NCBI RefSeq assembly: GCF_002287175.1
Contig: NZ_LMVM01000038.1
Coordinates: 1-64,000 of the forward strand
DNA: 64,000 nt
Origin: Methanobacterium bryantii
GTDB taxonomy: Archaea; Methanobacteriota; Methanobacteria; Methanobacteriales; Methanobacteriaceae
Direction of reading: 5' to 3'
A model generated the notes under the pieces. It was not told where the DNA came from. It searched no databases and worked only from the letters and a program-made list of their open reading frames with translations. Each line of letters begins with the position of its first letter. The first letter of the stretch is position 1. Of the stretch, positions 55,097-64,000 are shown in pieces. Both the position numbers and the translations under genes were made by a program.

Positions 55097-56083
55097 TTAG
55101 TGAGTTCTCTCAATTACAAAATCAGCGAATAATTCAAGGGCTGTTTTTGCATCAGAATCATCTAAAACATTTAAAAGCTCTTTTGCAGTTTTAACATCTT
55201 CAAGAGCTATATTTCGAGTATATTCAATTGCGCCGTATTTTTCAAACAGTGCAATTGCATCGTCCACTAAACTTTCATCATTTTGATTTAATATATAAAT
55301 TAACCTTTCTTTATCTTCATCTGATGCCTTTGAAAGTGTATGGACAACCATAAGGGTCATTTTACCCTTAACTATATCACTGCCAACTGGTTTTCCAATT
55401 TCAGCAGCATCACTTACCACATCAAGGTAATCATCTTGAATCTGGAATGCCATTCCAATTAATCTTCCGTATTCTGCAAGGGCATCGATCTGTTCATCTG
55501 TTCCTCCGCCGATTAAAGCCCCTGCTTTAGTTGCAGCAGATATAAGTGCAGCAGTTTTCTTGTAGATCATGTTCAGGTATTCTTCTTCTTTAACGTCTAA
55601 TTTTCCCTCAAATCCAATATCTAACGCTTGTCCTTCACATAATTTAATACATGCATCTACAGCAGCACTCATGGCACGCATGATCCTTTGAGGCTGGACA
55701 TTTTCTGTATTTGTTTCAAGCATAGATTCAAATGCTTTTGAGAATATTGTGTCTCCAGCTAAAATTGCCATTGGTTCACCCCATATGGCATGAACTGATG
55801 GTTTTCCTCTCCTCATGTCATCCTTATCCATTATATCATCATGTATAAGGGAGAAAGTATGGATCAGTTCCACTGCTGAGGCTGTTTTAAAAGCATCTTC
55901 TTTTTTGCCCCCAACAGATTCACAGCATAATACAACAAGTGCTGGGCGCATTTTTTTGCCCCCAGCTTTGGTTAAATGAGCTGATGCTTCACCGAGGGAT
56001 GAAGGATCAATGGTTTTCAATGATTCTTCAATTTCTACATCAACGTTTTCAGAATATTTCTTAAGTACCTGAGTTACTTTCAT
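55097..56083 (-). CDS. idsA: Short-chain isoprenyl diphosphate synthase (farnesyl/geranylgeranyl)
   Basis: This 328-residue enzyme condenses IPP units to make C15/C20 chains for archaeal ether lipids. The first Asp-rich motif is DDIMDKDDMRRG and the second DDYLD, with the GKKMRPAL substrate loop near residue 45. The ATG shares its A with the RNase J stop (TGATG) and follows GGAGGA; an in-frame TTG just upstream is not preferred. Confidence 0.94.
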   Translation of the reverse strand: MKVTQVLKKYSENVDVEIEESLKTIDPSSLGEASAHLTKAGGKKMRPALVVLCCESVGGKKEDAFKTASAVELIHTFSLIHDDIMDKDDMRRGKPSVHAIWGEPMAILAGDTIFSKAFESMLETNTENVQPQRIMRAMSAAVDACIKLCEGQALDIGFEGKLDVKEEEYLNMIYKKTAALISAATKAGALIGGGTDEQIDALAEYGRLIGMAFQIQDDYLDVVSDAAEIGKPVGSDIVKGKMTLMVVHTLSKASDEDKERLIYILNQNDESLVDDAIALFEKYGAIEYTRNIALEDVKTAKELLNVLDDSDAKTALELFADFVIERTH

Positions 56084-57432
56084 CAAACTCCTCCGTTAAA
56101 TACCTGTGCCTGGCCATTTCTTAATATATGAATATTATTTCCTAGTTTATAACCTTCTTCCTCGGCAAGTTCAGTATAAGATGCAAGCATTTCAAGACTT
56201 CCATGTGATGGAATAATATGCATTGGATTAAGCATTCTTATGAAGTCCCTGTGGTCTTCACGTCCTGCATGTCCTGATACGTGGGCATTTGTAAATATTC
56301 TGGCACCACTTGATTTAAGTCTTCGCTCAAGTAAATTCCTGTTTGCAACATTCATAGGATTTGGAATGATAGGTGCAGATATTACCACATTATCACCATT
56401 TCTAACATTGAAATGTGTTTTTCCACCTGCGATACGTGGTAAAAGTGCATCTGGCTCCCCTTGATGTCCTGTTGTGACTAAAAGGTACTCAGATCGCTTT
56501 TCTTCTGCCCTTGCAAGGGCCTTGTTTACTGCCTTTGGACTTCCGTATATGCTTGCAGTTGCAGGGAGTTTTAAAATCCCCATATTTTCAGCTATACTGC
56601 AGAAACGCTCCATGGATCTTCCAAGAAGGAGCATCTGCCTGTCGCTTTCCTTTGCTATATTACATATAGCCTGGATACGTTCTATATGAGATGAAAATGT
56701 TGTAACAAGCATTCCATTTTTTTCATCTAGCGGATCAAGCATTATATCCTTAAGCATGATCCTTGCAATTTTTTCAGAATGAGTTTTAGCTTCCCCTTCT
56801 TCCGAAGCCCTGGTAGTATCCACTATAACTGCAAGAACACCTTTTCTTCCCAGTTCTTTTAATCTGCTGTAATTTGGGGGTGGAGAAAGCAGTTGATAGT
56901 TGTCAAATTTAAAGTCATTTGAATAGATTATAATACCTTCAGATGTATGTAAAGCTGCCATTGCAGTTTGAGGAATACTGTGAGTCATCTGTATAAACTC
57001 AAGTGTTATATCTGGAGATATTTGACATTTTTCACCAGGGTTTAAAACCTGCAGTGGGTTTGTAACTGTAAATTTCTTTTCTGCCTTAATAGTTCGCTCT
57101 ATAAGAGCTAAAGTGTAAGGAGTTGCTATTATAGGAGCTTCATATCTGTGTGCAAGCTTTGCAACAGCCCCTATATGATCTAAATGTCCATGTGTAAAGA
57201 CAATTGCCCTTACTTTTCCATCAACTTCTTTCATTAAAGTATCGTCAGGAATAACACCTCTCTCAATCAAATCAAGACTGTGCATTCGCGCGATATCTGT
57301 ATCTTCATGAATATGAATTCTATCAAGATGAATTCCCATATCAAATATGACAACATCATCTCCTACTTTAACAGCGGACATGTTTTTTCCGACTTCTTCA
57401 TATCCACCAATTGCTATTACTTCAACGCTCAT
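56083..57432 (-). CDS. rnj: Ribonuclease J
   Basis: This 449-residue metallo-beta-lactamase/beta-CASP nuclease has the zinc motif THGHLDHIG, ANAHVSGHAGREDH in the beta-CASP part, and closing MHIIPSHGS. Archaeal RNase J acts as a 5'-3' exonuclease on RNA. The gene overlaps idsA, in the order common in Methanobacteriales, so RNA decay and isoprenoid genes share an operon here. Confidence 0.94.
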   Translation of the reverse strand: MSVEVIAIGGYEEVGKNMSAVKVGDDVVIFDMGIHLDRIHIHEDTDIARMHSLDLIERGVIPDDTLMKEVDGKVRAIVFTHGHLDHIGAVAKLAHRYEAPIIATPYTLALIERTIKAEKKFTVTNPLQVLNPGEKCQISPDITLEFIQMTHSIPQTAMAALHTSEGIIIYSNDFKFDNYQLLSPPPNYSRLKELGRKGVLAVIVDTTRASEEGEAKTHSEKIARIMLKDIMLDPLDEKNGMLVTTFSSHIERIQAICNIAKESDRQMLLLGRSMERFCSIAENMGILKLPATASIYGSPKAVNKALARAEEKRSEYLLVTTGHQGEPDALLPRIAGGKTHFNVRNGDNVVISAPIIPNPMNVANRNLLERRLKSSGARIFTNAHVSGHAGREDHRDFIRMLNPMHIIPSHGSLEMLASYTELAEEEGYKLGNNIHILRNGQAQVFNGGV

Positions 57433-57623
57433 TTTTGACCTCCATGCGTCTTTTTACGTATAAAACAAACCTTTTATTGATTAAACTACACTTAGGTGCT
57501 TTATCAAATCTCTAAAGTTTGCAATAATATTGATTATATGTACCTGATAACCAGTTACCTAAATTTTTAAATGAATATCCCTACTTTAAATTTGTAAATT
57601 TCATTAAACTGGTTACAGTCCAA

Positions 57624-58676
57624 TTAAATTCTACGGGCATATTTTTTAGTATTAATGCCCCTTTCAGTAAGCCATTCGCGTGTTTTACCACGTATTAACA
57701 GATCGCAGTTTCTAAGTTCTTTTACGTTGTTTGCACCAACCAGAAACATTGCAATCTTGAGTGATTCTTTAAATTCTTCAACTTTTTTAACGACAGATTC
57801 ATAACCTGTATAAGCTTCCTTAAGAAGAGGTAAAGCAATTCCAACACATTCAGCACCTAATGCTAATGCTTTAGCAGCGTCAAGGCCGCTCCGTATACCG
57901 CCAGATGATATTACAGGGATATTTACAGATTCACAAACTTCAACTGTACTTGCAGCAGTTGGAATTCCCCAATCCCAGTATAAGTTTCCAATATAATCTT
58001 CTTCAGCTCTGTATGTTTCAACTGCAGCCCAGCTTGTGCCTCCAGAACCTGCAACATCTATTGCATTAACACCTGCTTTTTCTAGAGTTACTGCTTCTGA
58101 TTTTGAAATTCCGGCACCTGTTTCTTTGGCAATAATAGGCATATCAATTATATCTGCAATTTTTTCAATGGATTCAACATATCCTCTTGCATCAATATCC
58201 CCTTCCGGCTGAATTGCTTCCTGTAGAGTATTTAAATGAATTGCAAGGGCATCTGCTTCTATCATTCCAGCTGCGGCTTCTGCATATTCTATCTGTGGCG
58301 CACCTATGTTACCTATTATAAATGCAGATGGTGCATTTTCTCTTACCACGCTGTAAGTTGGGATAAGCTCTTTATTTTCTACAGCAGCACGCTGACTTCC
58401 AACGCCCATCCCTATATTAAGTTCATCTGCGGCTTTTGCAAGTTCTCTATTTATTTTAGTTGCTGCAGGGTGTCCACCAGTTATAGCTGATATTATTAAA
58501 GGAATATCTAATTTTTTTCCAAAAAAGTCTATTGATATATCAATTCCATCTTTATCCACTTCAGGAAGAGCTTTATGGATGAGTTCTATATCTTCAAACC
58601 CAGTACTTTTACCCCTATATTCAACATCACGCTGATTACATATTAATAAATGTTCTAGTTTCCGTTCTGAAGTCAT
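57624..58676 (-). CDS. fni: Type 2 isopentenyl-diphosphate delta-isomerase
   Basis: This 350-residue FMN- and NAD(P)H-dependent TIM barrel converts IPP to DMAPP, priming idsA. Motifs are ISAITGGH, NIGAPQ, LAIHLNTLQEAIQPEGD, KETGAGISKSEA and the FMN phosphate loops DVAGSGGTSWA and SSGGIRSGLDAAKALALGA. Confidence 0.95.
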   Translation of the reverse strand: MTSERKLEHLLICNQRDVEYRGKSTGFEDIELIHKALPEVDKDGIDISIDFFGKKLDIPLIISAITGGHPAATKINRELAKAADELNIGMGVGSQRAAVENKELIPTYSVVRENAPSAFIIGNIGAPQIEYAEAAAGMIEADALAIHLNTLQEAIQPEGDIDARGYVESIEKIADIIDMPIIAKETGAGISKSEAVTLEKAGVNAIDVAGSGGTSWAAVETYRAEEDYIGNLYWDWGIPTAASTVEVCESVNIPVISSGGIRSGLDAAKALALGAECVGIALPLLKEAYTGYESVVKKVEEFKESLKIAMFLVGANNVKELRNCDLLIRGKTREWLTERGINTKKYARRI

Positions 58677-58829
58677 GGTATAGTTCCTTCTTTTTTAATT
58701 ACGTCCATTAATTCCTAAATTATTATGAGTATGTGATTTAAAGCGCTTTTCATGAACTAATGATTAAATTTATTTCTTAGAGTTCCAATCTCTATGATTA
58801 ATATTTCTCCAAATAAATAACTTCCTAAT

Positions 58830-59624
58830 TTATTTCTTTTTAATTAGGGTTCCAATTCCTTTTTCATGATTTAAAGCTCTTTTAACAAAGTTTTCTTTAC
58901 CTGCATTTATAATCTCAGATTCAACTCCAAGTTGTGCAAGTTCTATAAGTTCTGTAAGTTTCCCGTTCATTCCACCAGTAACATCCACGTTTAATGAACC
59001 TTCTGCAACAAGGTCATCACATGACGTAACGGTATTCAATAATTTTGCATCTTCGTATTTTTTCGGGTTTTTAGTGTATATACCATCTACATCAGAACCT
59101 AAAATAACACGTGTTGGTTTCAAATTTTCCCCCAGATAGTTTATTATCTGATCACCAGATAAAACACATATTTTTATAGATTTATCCAGATCCGGCACCA
59201 CGTCGCCGTAGATAACCGGGACAAATCCCAATTCTAAATATTTATTAATTAAATCCAAATTACAGGAATGGATTCGTTTATTTTTAGTTATAATGAATGA
59301 TGATGGTTGTACTGAGACTGCTAAAACTCCTTTTTTTCTTAAACTATCACAAACAAGAGTATTCAATTTTTTAACCCAACTCTGCGTAATGCAAAATCCA
59401 AGTTTTTTTCTGGCAAAATCCTCTTCGTCAGTTATGGGGCTGCCTATTTCATATTTTTTGGCAGATGGATGTCCAAAGGAGCCGGCACCATGCACAATTA
59501 TAAGTTTATCAAATGATGACTCCGCAATTTCGTCTGAAATTCTATTTAAATTATCGTGATCAATAAGGGGTTTTTCTGCCTCTTTTTTTGTGATCACACT
59601 TCCCCCAAGTTTAAGAATAATCAA
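58830..59624 (-). CDS. ipk: Isopentenyl phosphate kinase
   Basis: This 264-residue amino-acid-kinase-fold enzyme makes IPP from isopentenyl phosphate in the archaeal mevalonate route. The N-terminal ILKLGGSVITKKE binds ATP, the catalytic His is in VHGAGSFGHPSAKKY, and the nucleotide loops are VLSGDQIINYL and GSDVDGIYTKNP. It lies between fni and mvk. Confidence 0.94.
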   Translation of the reverse strand: MIILKLGGSVITKKEAEKPLIDHDNLNRISDEIAESSFDKLIIVHGAGSFGHPSAKKYEIGSPITDEEDFARKKLGFCITQSWVKKLNTLVCDSLRKKGVLAVSVQPSSFIITKNKRIHSCNLDLINKYLELGFVPVIYGDVVPDLDKSIKICVLSGDQIINYLGENLKPTRVILGSDVDGIYTKNPKKYEDAKLLNTVTSCDDLVAEGSLNVDVTGGMNGKLTELIELAQLGVESEIINAGKENFVKRALNHEKGIGTLIKKK

Positions 59625-59643
59625 TTAGCATCGACCTCTCTAA

Positions 59644-60609
59644 TTAATGTAATGTGGTGATTTTAACTCCTTCTTTTGAAATATCTGCATTTAAAGCATT
59701 TTCTGTTTCATTGATTGCAGATATAACATTACCAGTTCCGCCAGGGCAGTATGCTATTATGCTGCCGCCGCCGCCGGCACCAGTTATTTTAGATCCACAT
59801 GCTCCTGCATTTCTTGCAGTATAAACCATGCTTGAGAGTTCTTTCGTGTTAACACCAAGGGCATCTAAAAGCCCATGATTTATATTCATAAGTTCTCCAA
59901 TCCTTTTTTTATCATTTTCGAGGATTGCTTGTTTTGCTTCTTCTGTTATAAGTTCAATTGAATCAATTACTGGATTAATAATATCAGGATATACATCTCT
60001 TCTTATTCTAACTGATTCAACAAGTTTTCCTGTATCTCCCCTTGTATCAGTATATCCTATAACAACAGGAATATCATAATCAATGTCTAATTGCACAATG
60101 TCTTCAGCATTTGTTTCTAAATAAATCAATCCACCATAGGTACTTATGGTAGTATCCAAAGGACTTGCAGATTTTTGAACAGCCAATTCAACTTCATGAG
60201 CATATTTAGCTATTTCTTCTTCTTTTAAATCTATTTCATTATATGCAGAAACTGCTGCAATTGTGGCGACAGTTACCGCTGCTGAAGACCCAAGTCCCCC
60301 ACCAATAGGAATATTTACATCTATACCTATATCTATTCCAGAACCATCATGGACTTTTTTAATAGATTCCAGTATGTACTTTAAGATGCCTTTCTTTGGA
60401 GAATCAGATATGATAGCTCCGCTATTAAAATCAATGCACCCTTTTATTCCCAAATCTTTAATATTTACGTTTATATTACTGGTGCTGCTTTCTAAGACCT
60501 CTACACATGACCTTTTACTTATGGCCATTGCAATGGCAGGTTTGCCATATACAACTGCATGTTCCCCAAATAGGATTGCTTTTCCAGGTGCAGATGCCTT
60601 GACTTGCAT
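59644..60609 (-). CDS. mvk: Mevalonate kinase
   Basis: This 321-residue GHMP kinase phosphorylates mevalonate. It has APGKAILFGEHAVVYGKPAIA, the ATP loop PIGGGLGSSAAV, the catalytic Asp in SPLDTTIS and the C-terminal KITGAGGGGSII. It is the first pathway gene of the mvk-ipk-fni-(rnj)-idsA block. Confidence 0.95.
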   Translation of the reverse strand: MQVKASAPGKAILFGEHAVVYGKPAIAMAISKRSCVEVLESSTSNINVNIKDLGIKGCIDFNSGAIISDSPKKGILKYILESIKKVHDGSGIDIGIDVNIPIGGGLGSSAAVTVATIAAVSAYNEIDLKEEEIAKYAHEVELAVQKSASPLDTTISTYGGLIYLETNAEDIVQLDIDYDIPVVIGYTDTRGDTGKLVESVRIRRDVYPDIINPVIDSIELITEEAKQAILENDKKRIGELMNINHGLLDALGVNTKELSSMVYTARNAGACGSKITGAGGGGSIIAYCPGGTGNVISAINETENALNADISKEGVKITTLH

Positions 60610-60714
60610 TTAATTCACCGTGATAATCTTGATAATCTTAATTTAATGATTTAAGCGTCAATAGTGACTAAGTAGACATTATCGGCAGATTTCTATTACT
60701 TATTTAACTTTATT

Positions 60715-61554
60715 TTACCAGAACATAGCAGATGCATAACCAACTACTGCACTGTAATCTCCAGTTAGATCTCCACTCGTTGCGTATTTCAATACTTCTG
60801 CATTTTGGGCCCCTAACCCTTTTGAAGCAATAATAGTCGATGCTACAGGACCATAACCACACATCGTAACGTTAAGGTCTAACACTCTTTTCATCATTAG
60901 TTTTTCATCCATCGATTCTATTGCGTCCAGAACCTGTTTGTCATTTTTAGCTGCAATATTTTGTGGCTTGTAATGGGTCATATCTGAACTTGCGATTATT
61001 CCAACAGAGGTTCCAAGGACTTCTGCTGTTTTTTTTATGGAATTACCTATATCATAGGATGTTTCAAGATCCTGAATCCACATGGTTACCGGGACAATTT
61101 TGAAATCATCACTGAAATACTGTAAAAATGGTAGATGCACTTCACAGCTGTGCTCCTGGATATGAGAAGACACATCAAAATCAATGATTCCTGCATCATT
61201 AATCATTTCCTTTGCAAATTCCGCATCTATTTCTACATTTCCCAGGGGAGTTTCCCATTCTCCTTCCAGCATTGTTGATATGCCTGATCCAAGTCCAGTA
61301 TGGTTAGGACACAGAATCACGAATGTTTCTGGAAATCCATCTTCTACGATCTTATAGTAAGAATGTGCTGCAATTGGCCCGGAATAGAGGTAACCTGCGT
61401 GAGGCGCCATTACTCCCTTTATTTCCCTTTTATTACCCATATTTGGGATTTTTCCGGGACCCAATTCATGTTTAAAGCACCATTCTATTCTGTTTTTTAA
61501 AGACTCAGGATTACTTTCATAAAAAACGCCTGCAACTGCAGGTTTTCTTATCAT
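60715..61554 (-). CDS. MEMO family protein (AmmeMemoRadiSam system protein B)
   Basis: This 279-residue protein is similar to human MEMO and to extradiol dioxygenase-like folds. MIRKPAVAGVFYES opens it, and metal-type histidines are in GVMAPHAGYLYSGP, ILCPNHTGLG, QEHSCEVHLPF and SSDMTHY. The ATG follows GGCAGTGATTTT; the longer frame upstream is not needed. Function in Archaea is unsettled. Confidence 0.9.
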   Translation of the reverse strand: MIRKPAVAGVFYESNPESLKNRIEWCFKHELGPGKIPNMGNKREIKGVMAPHAGYLYSGPIAAHSYYKIVEDGFPETFVILCPNHTGLGSGISTMLEGEWETPLGNVEIDAEFAKEMINDAGIIDFDVSSHIQEHSCEVHLPFLQYFSDDFKIVPVTMWIQDLETSYDIGNSIKKTAEVLGTSVGIIASSDMTHYKPQNIAAKNDKQVLDAIESMDEKLMMKRVLDLNVTMCGYGPVASTIIASKGLGAQNAEVLKYATSGDLTGDYSAVVGYASAMFW

Positions 61555-61599
61555 AAAATCACTGCCTCTTTTGTTTTTAAACTCAATTTTGGTTAACAT

Positions 61600-61827
61600 T
61601 TACAACTTCAATTGAGTTAATTTTTACTCAATTCAGCTTACACATCTTAAAAATACCAGAAAGTTTTGATTCATAGGATTTGTAAGCTGCCAAATCGGGG
61701 ATTATAACAAATTATATTCCTCGATTTAAATTCGAAATATTCTCGAAAAGACATAGATTTTAGCTGAACGCTGTAAATCTATGATTTTAATCTATAGTTT
61801 CTATGATTTTAATCTATAGTTTAAAGA
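61600..61827. repeat. Hairpins and a 22-bp direct repeat after rps2
   Basis: The sequence CTATGATTTTAATCTATAGTTT stands twice in direct tandem at about 61778-61822, next to the rps2 stop. Weaker hairpins of the mosaic type precede it. Confidence 0.55.
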
Positions 61828-62424
61828 TTAAATTTTTAACTCAAAATCAGCTGGCTGCATTTCGAGTTCTTCATCTTCGCCTAATGCTCCTTTTGCTCTT
61901 AACATCTGTCTAGCAAGTAACCAGTAGACAAGTGCAATAGCTTTTCTACCTTTGTTGTTTACAGGCAGCACTATATCCACATTTCCAAGTAAGTTTTCTG
62001 TATCACAGAGCGCGACAACAGGTATTCCTATTTGTTTTGCTTCAATAATTGCTTGTGAATCTGATCTTGGGTCTGTTACTACAAGTACTTTAGGTTCTAT
62101 AAATTTAGCGTAATTTGGATTGGTTAAGGTTCCTGGTATGAACCTTCCAGGTATTGTTTTTGCTCCGGTGAGCTTTCCAAATTTCTTAACAGGAGCCTGA
62201 CCATACTGCCTTGTAGACACAACTAATAGGTCATCAGGGTCGTATTTTGCAAGGAATTTTGCTGCTGATACTATTCTATCGTTGGTTTTCCTTACATCCA
62301 AAACATACAGACCATCTGCTCTTACTCTATATATGTATCGTTCCATATCTTTAGTTTTTTGCTGAGTTCCAATGTGTAAACCTGCTGCTAAATACTTGTC
62401 TAGTGGAATTAAAAGTTCTGACAA
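61828..62424 (-). CDS. rps2: 30S ribosomal protein S2
   Basis: This 198-residue protein starts MSELLIPLDKYLAAGLHIGTQQKTKDMERYIY. It has the S2 landmarks KFLAKYDPDDLLVVSTRQYGQ, PGRFIPGTLTNP, VTDPRSDSQAI and NKGRKAIALVYWLLAR. The start is most likely TTG, because the GTG three codons earlier is the core of the GAGGTGAT ribosome binding site. Confidence 0.94.
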   Translation of the reverse strand: MSELLIPLDKYLAAGLHIGTQQKTKDMERYIYRVRADGLYVLDVRKTNDRIVSAAKFLAKYDPDDLLVVSTRQYGQAPVKKFGKLTGAKTIPGRFIPGTLTNPNYAKFIEPKVLVVTDPRSDSQAIIEAKQIGIPVVALCDTENLLGNVDIVLPVNNKGRKAIALVYWLLARQMLRAKGALGEDEELEMQPADFELKI

Positions 62425-62526
62425 ATTAATCACCTCAATATTTCAAATAATTTAAAATTTTTTATATTTTTTAAAATCTAGTAGTTTTTTAGCTGTTAAA
62501 CCAGCTTTTCCTAATAAAACGGATGA

Positions 62527-62721
62527 TTATTCATCATCCTCAACTTCTACTGCCTCATTAGGACATACATCCATGCAGACTTCACATAAGCTGCATTCTT
62601 CCTTATTTACAATAACTATTTTGTCCCCTTCAATTATAAGGACTTCCATTGGGCATACGTCGACGCATTCTGCGCAGTCTGCACCGTCGCATTTATCGTG
62701 ATCGATAGTTATTTTAACCAT
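62527..62721 (-). CDS. 2[4Fe-4S] ferredoxin
   Basis: This 64-residue electron carrier has two cluster motifs: CDGADCAECVDVCP (first spacing x4, seen in methanogen ferredoxins) and CSLCEVCMDVCP. The ATG follows AAGGTGATAC; a GTG three codons earlier is the ribosome binding site itself. It sits between eno and rps2, a known order in this group; electron partners unknown. Confidence 0.94.
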   Translation of the reverse strand: MVKITIDHDKCDGADCAECVDVCPMEVLIIEGDKIVIVNKEECSLCEVCMDVCPNEAVEVEDDE

Positions 62722-62737
62722 ATGTATCACCTTGTGT

Positions 62738-63976
62738 TTAAATATCTGCCATTTTTGGATTGATCATCTCTTCTTCAATTCTGATAAGTTCGTTAAGTTT
62801 TGCGATTCTTTCCCCACCTAGGGCCCCTGTTTTGATTATTGGACTTGCAAATCCAACAGCTAAATGAGCTATTGTTTCATCTGTTGTTTCACCAGATCTA
62901 TGTGATACAACTGGTACATAACCATTAGCCTTTGCAAGTTTAACTGTTGCATAGGTGTCGCTTAATGTTCCTATCTGATTTGGTTTTATGATGATCGAAT
63001 TTGCAGCACCTACATCAATCCCTTCCTGAAGAATTTCTGCATTGGTTACAAACAGGTCATCTCCACAGATAAGGCATTTGTCCCCTGATTTTCGGGTAAG
63101 TTCTGCAAATGCTTCAAAATCGCCTTCCTGTATAGGATCTTCAACATAAAACATGTTATAAGTATCAATGATTTCTTTAACAAAGTCTATCTGTTCACCA
63201 ATATCTCTGCTTACGCCTTCTCTTTCGTAAACATATTTAGAACCGTCCCACATTTCACTTGCGGCCATGTCAAGGCAAGGCTTTATTTCAATTCCAAGTT
63301 CATCGCCTACTTCTTCACAGGCTTTTGCCTGGATTGAGAGGGCTTCTTCATTAGTAAGGTTAGGTGCCCATCCGCCTTCGTCTCCTTTTCCACCAGTGAA
63401 AGTGCTGTCTTTAGCTTTTATTAATGAACCAATTTTTTTATGAACGCTTGAGTTTGCAAACACTGCTTCAGTTATATTTTCTGCCCCTACTGGAAGGACT
63501 AAAAATTCCTGAATATCAGGTGCATTTTTACCGGCGTGTGCCCCACCATTTATCATATTTCCTAAAGGATATGGAATTTCATTTTTGGTAATTCCTCCCA
63601 GGAATTTGTAAAGTGGCAGGTTATAGGATGCAGCGGCAGCCTTTGCAGTTGCCATTGAAACAGCGACTATGGTGTTACCACCTAAAGAAGATAGGTTATC
63701 AGTACCATCTATTTCTTTTAAAACCATATCTATATCATTTAAATCTTCGGCATCCATTCCAATAAGCTCAGATGAGATAACGTCTTCAACTTCACTTATT
63801 ATTTTATCAACACCGCCTTCCGGAAATGCTGTAACTTCGCGTATACCTGTACTAGCACCGCTAGGCGCTGCAGCTCTTCCAAAACCATTCCATGTTAAAA
63901 CATCTACTTCTACCGTTGGGTTTCCCCTACTATCTAAAATTTTTCGTACACGGACGTCTTCAATAATACTATCCAC
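62738..63976 (-). CDS. eno: Enolase
   Basis: This 412-residue glycolytic/gluconeogenic enzyme interconverts 2-phosphoglycerate and PEP. Motifs are RKILDSRGNPTVEVDV, GAHAGKNAPDIQEF, GGKGDEGGWAPN, the metal ligands in LDMAASE, VEDPIQEGD and GDDLF, the catalytic Lys in IIIKPNQIGT, and VSHRSGETTD. It is usually in one operon with RNA polymerase subunits upstream, which would lie beyond the window. Confidence 0.96.
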   Translation of the reverse strand: MDSIIEDVRVRKILDSRGNPTVEVDVLTWNGFGRAAAPSGASTGIREVTAFPEGGVDKIISEVEDVISSELIGMDAEDLNDIDMVLKEIDGTDNLSSLGGNTIVAVSMATAKAAAASYNLPLYKFLGGITKNEIPYPLGNMINGGAHAGKNAPDIQEFLVLPVGAENITEAVFANSSVHKKIGSLIKAKDSTFTGGKGDEGGWAPNLTNEEALSIQAKACEEVGDELGIEIKPCLDMAASEMWDGSKYVYEREGVSRDIGEQIDFVKEIIDTYNMFYVEDPIQEGDFEAFAELTRKSGDKCLICGDDLFVTNAEILQEGIDVGAANSIIIKPNQIGTLSDTYATVKLAKANGYVPVVSHRSGETTDETIAHLAVGFASPIIKTGALGGERIAKLNELIRIEEEMINPKMADI

Positions 63977-64000
63977 AAAAACACCTCTTCATAGATGATA

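Overview
The window comes from a low-GC methanogenic archaeon of the order Methanobacteriales, most likely Methanobacterium or a close relative. The evidence is an archaeal histone, methanogenesis marker protein 8, the complete archaeal exosome superoperon, an archaeal mevalonate-kinase/isopentenyl-phosphate-kinase lipid block, LL-diaminopimelate aminotransferase, archaeal riboflavin synthase, TATA boxes of the TTTATATA type and GGTGAT-type ribosome binding sites. No tRNA, rRNA, insertion sequence, prophage or CRISPR array was found.

Layout. 1-5.4 kb: pyrF, secF-secD, a small secreted protein, a SpoIIM-like membrane protein and a histone. 5.4-8.4 kb: a decayed cobalt/nickel ECF transporter (cbiM and cbiQ remnants) upstream of an intact cbiO, then ribC. 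8.4-16.4 kb: two HisKA_2-type sensor kinases, a CMD-family protein and two small membrane-protein paralogues. 16.7-27.5 kb: the exosome superoperon (L15e, RNA-binding protein, Rnp3, Rnp2, PsmA, SBDS, Rrp4, Rrp41, Rrp42, L37Ae, Rpo12, Brix, Pcc1, prefoldin beta, DUF3194), with an adhesin-like gene inserted before the last member. 28-35 kb: a HisA-related protein, a PfkB kinase, a sortase, exonuclease III, a DUF1998 helicase and a SWIM mini-protein. 35.2-38.9 kb: a four-gene kaiC-kaiB-kaiB-histidine kinase operon on the minus strand. 39.7-46.1 kb: an anchored protein, an ArsR-like regulator, a bacterial-type Lon, zinc-ribbon and RHH proteins, and methanogenesis marker 8. 46.5-53 kb: a flavoprotein pseudogene, purA, an unknown gene behind a promoter-repeat array, an M20 peptidase and dapL. 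53.2-64 kb: gltX, idsA, RNase J, fni, ipk, mvk, MEMO, rps2, ferredoxin and enolase.

Genes that work together. The exosome block links rRNA processing (Rnp2/3, Rrp4/41/42, SBDS, Brix) to translation, transcription, the proteasome and chaperones. The mvk-ipk-fni-idsA genes make isoprenoid diphosphates for archaeal ether lipids. The Kai operon encodes a cyanobacterial-clock-like ATPase, two KaiB proteins and a PAS histidine kinase with no KaiA in the window.

Two features are not explained by ordinary genes. First, clusters of tiny AT-rich hairpins (arms 6-11 bp, loops 2-6 nt) sit at many gene ends, and one 435-bp cluster lies in frame inside a histidine kinase. Second, gene edges (promoters, ribosome binding sites, last codons) are repeatedly duplicated next to their genes, including a 133-bp array whose units carry mutated copies of the following gene's promoter and start codon. 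These are the best candidates for something undescribed, together with the Kai operon.
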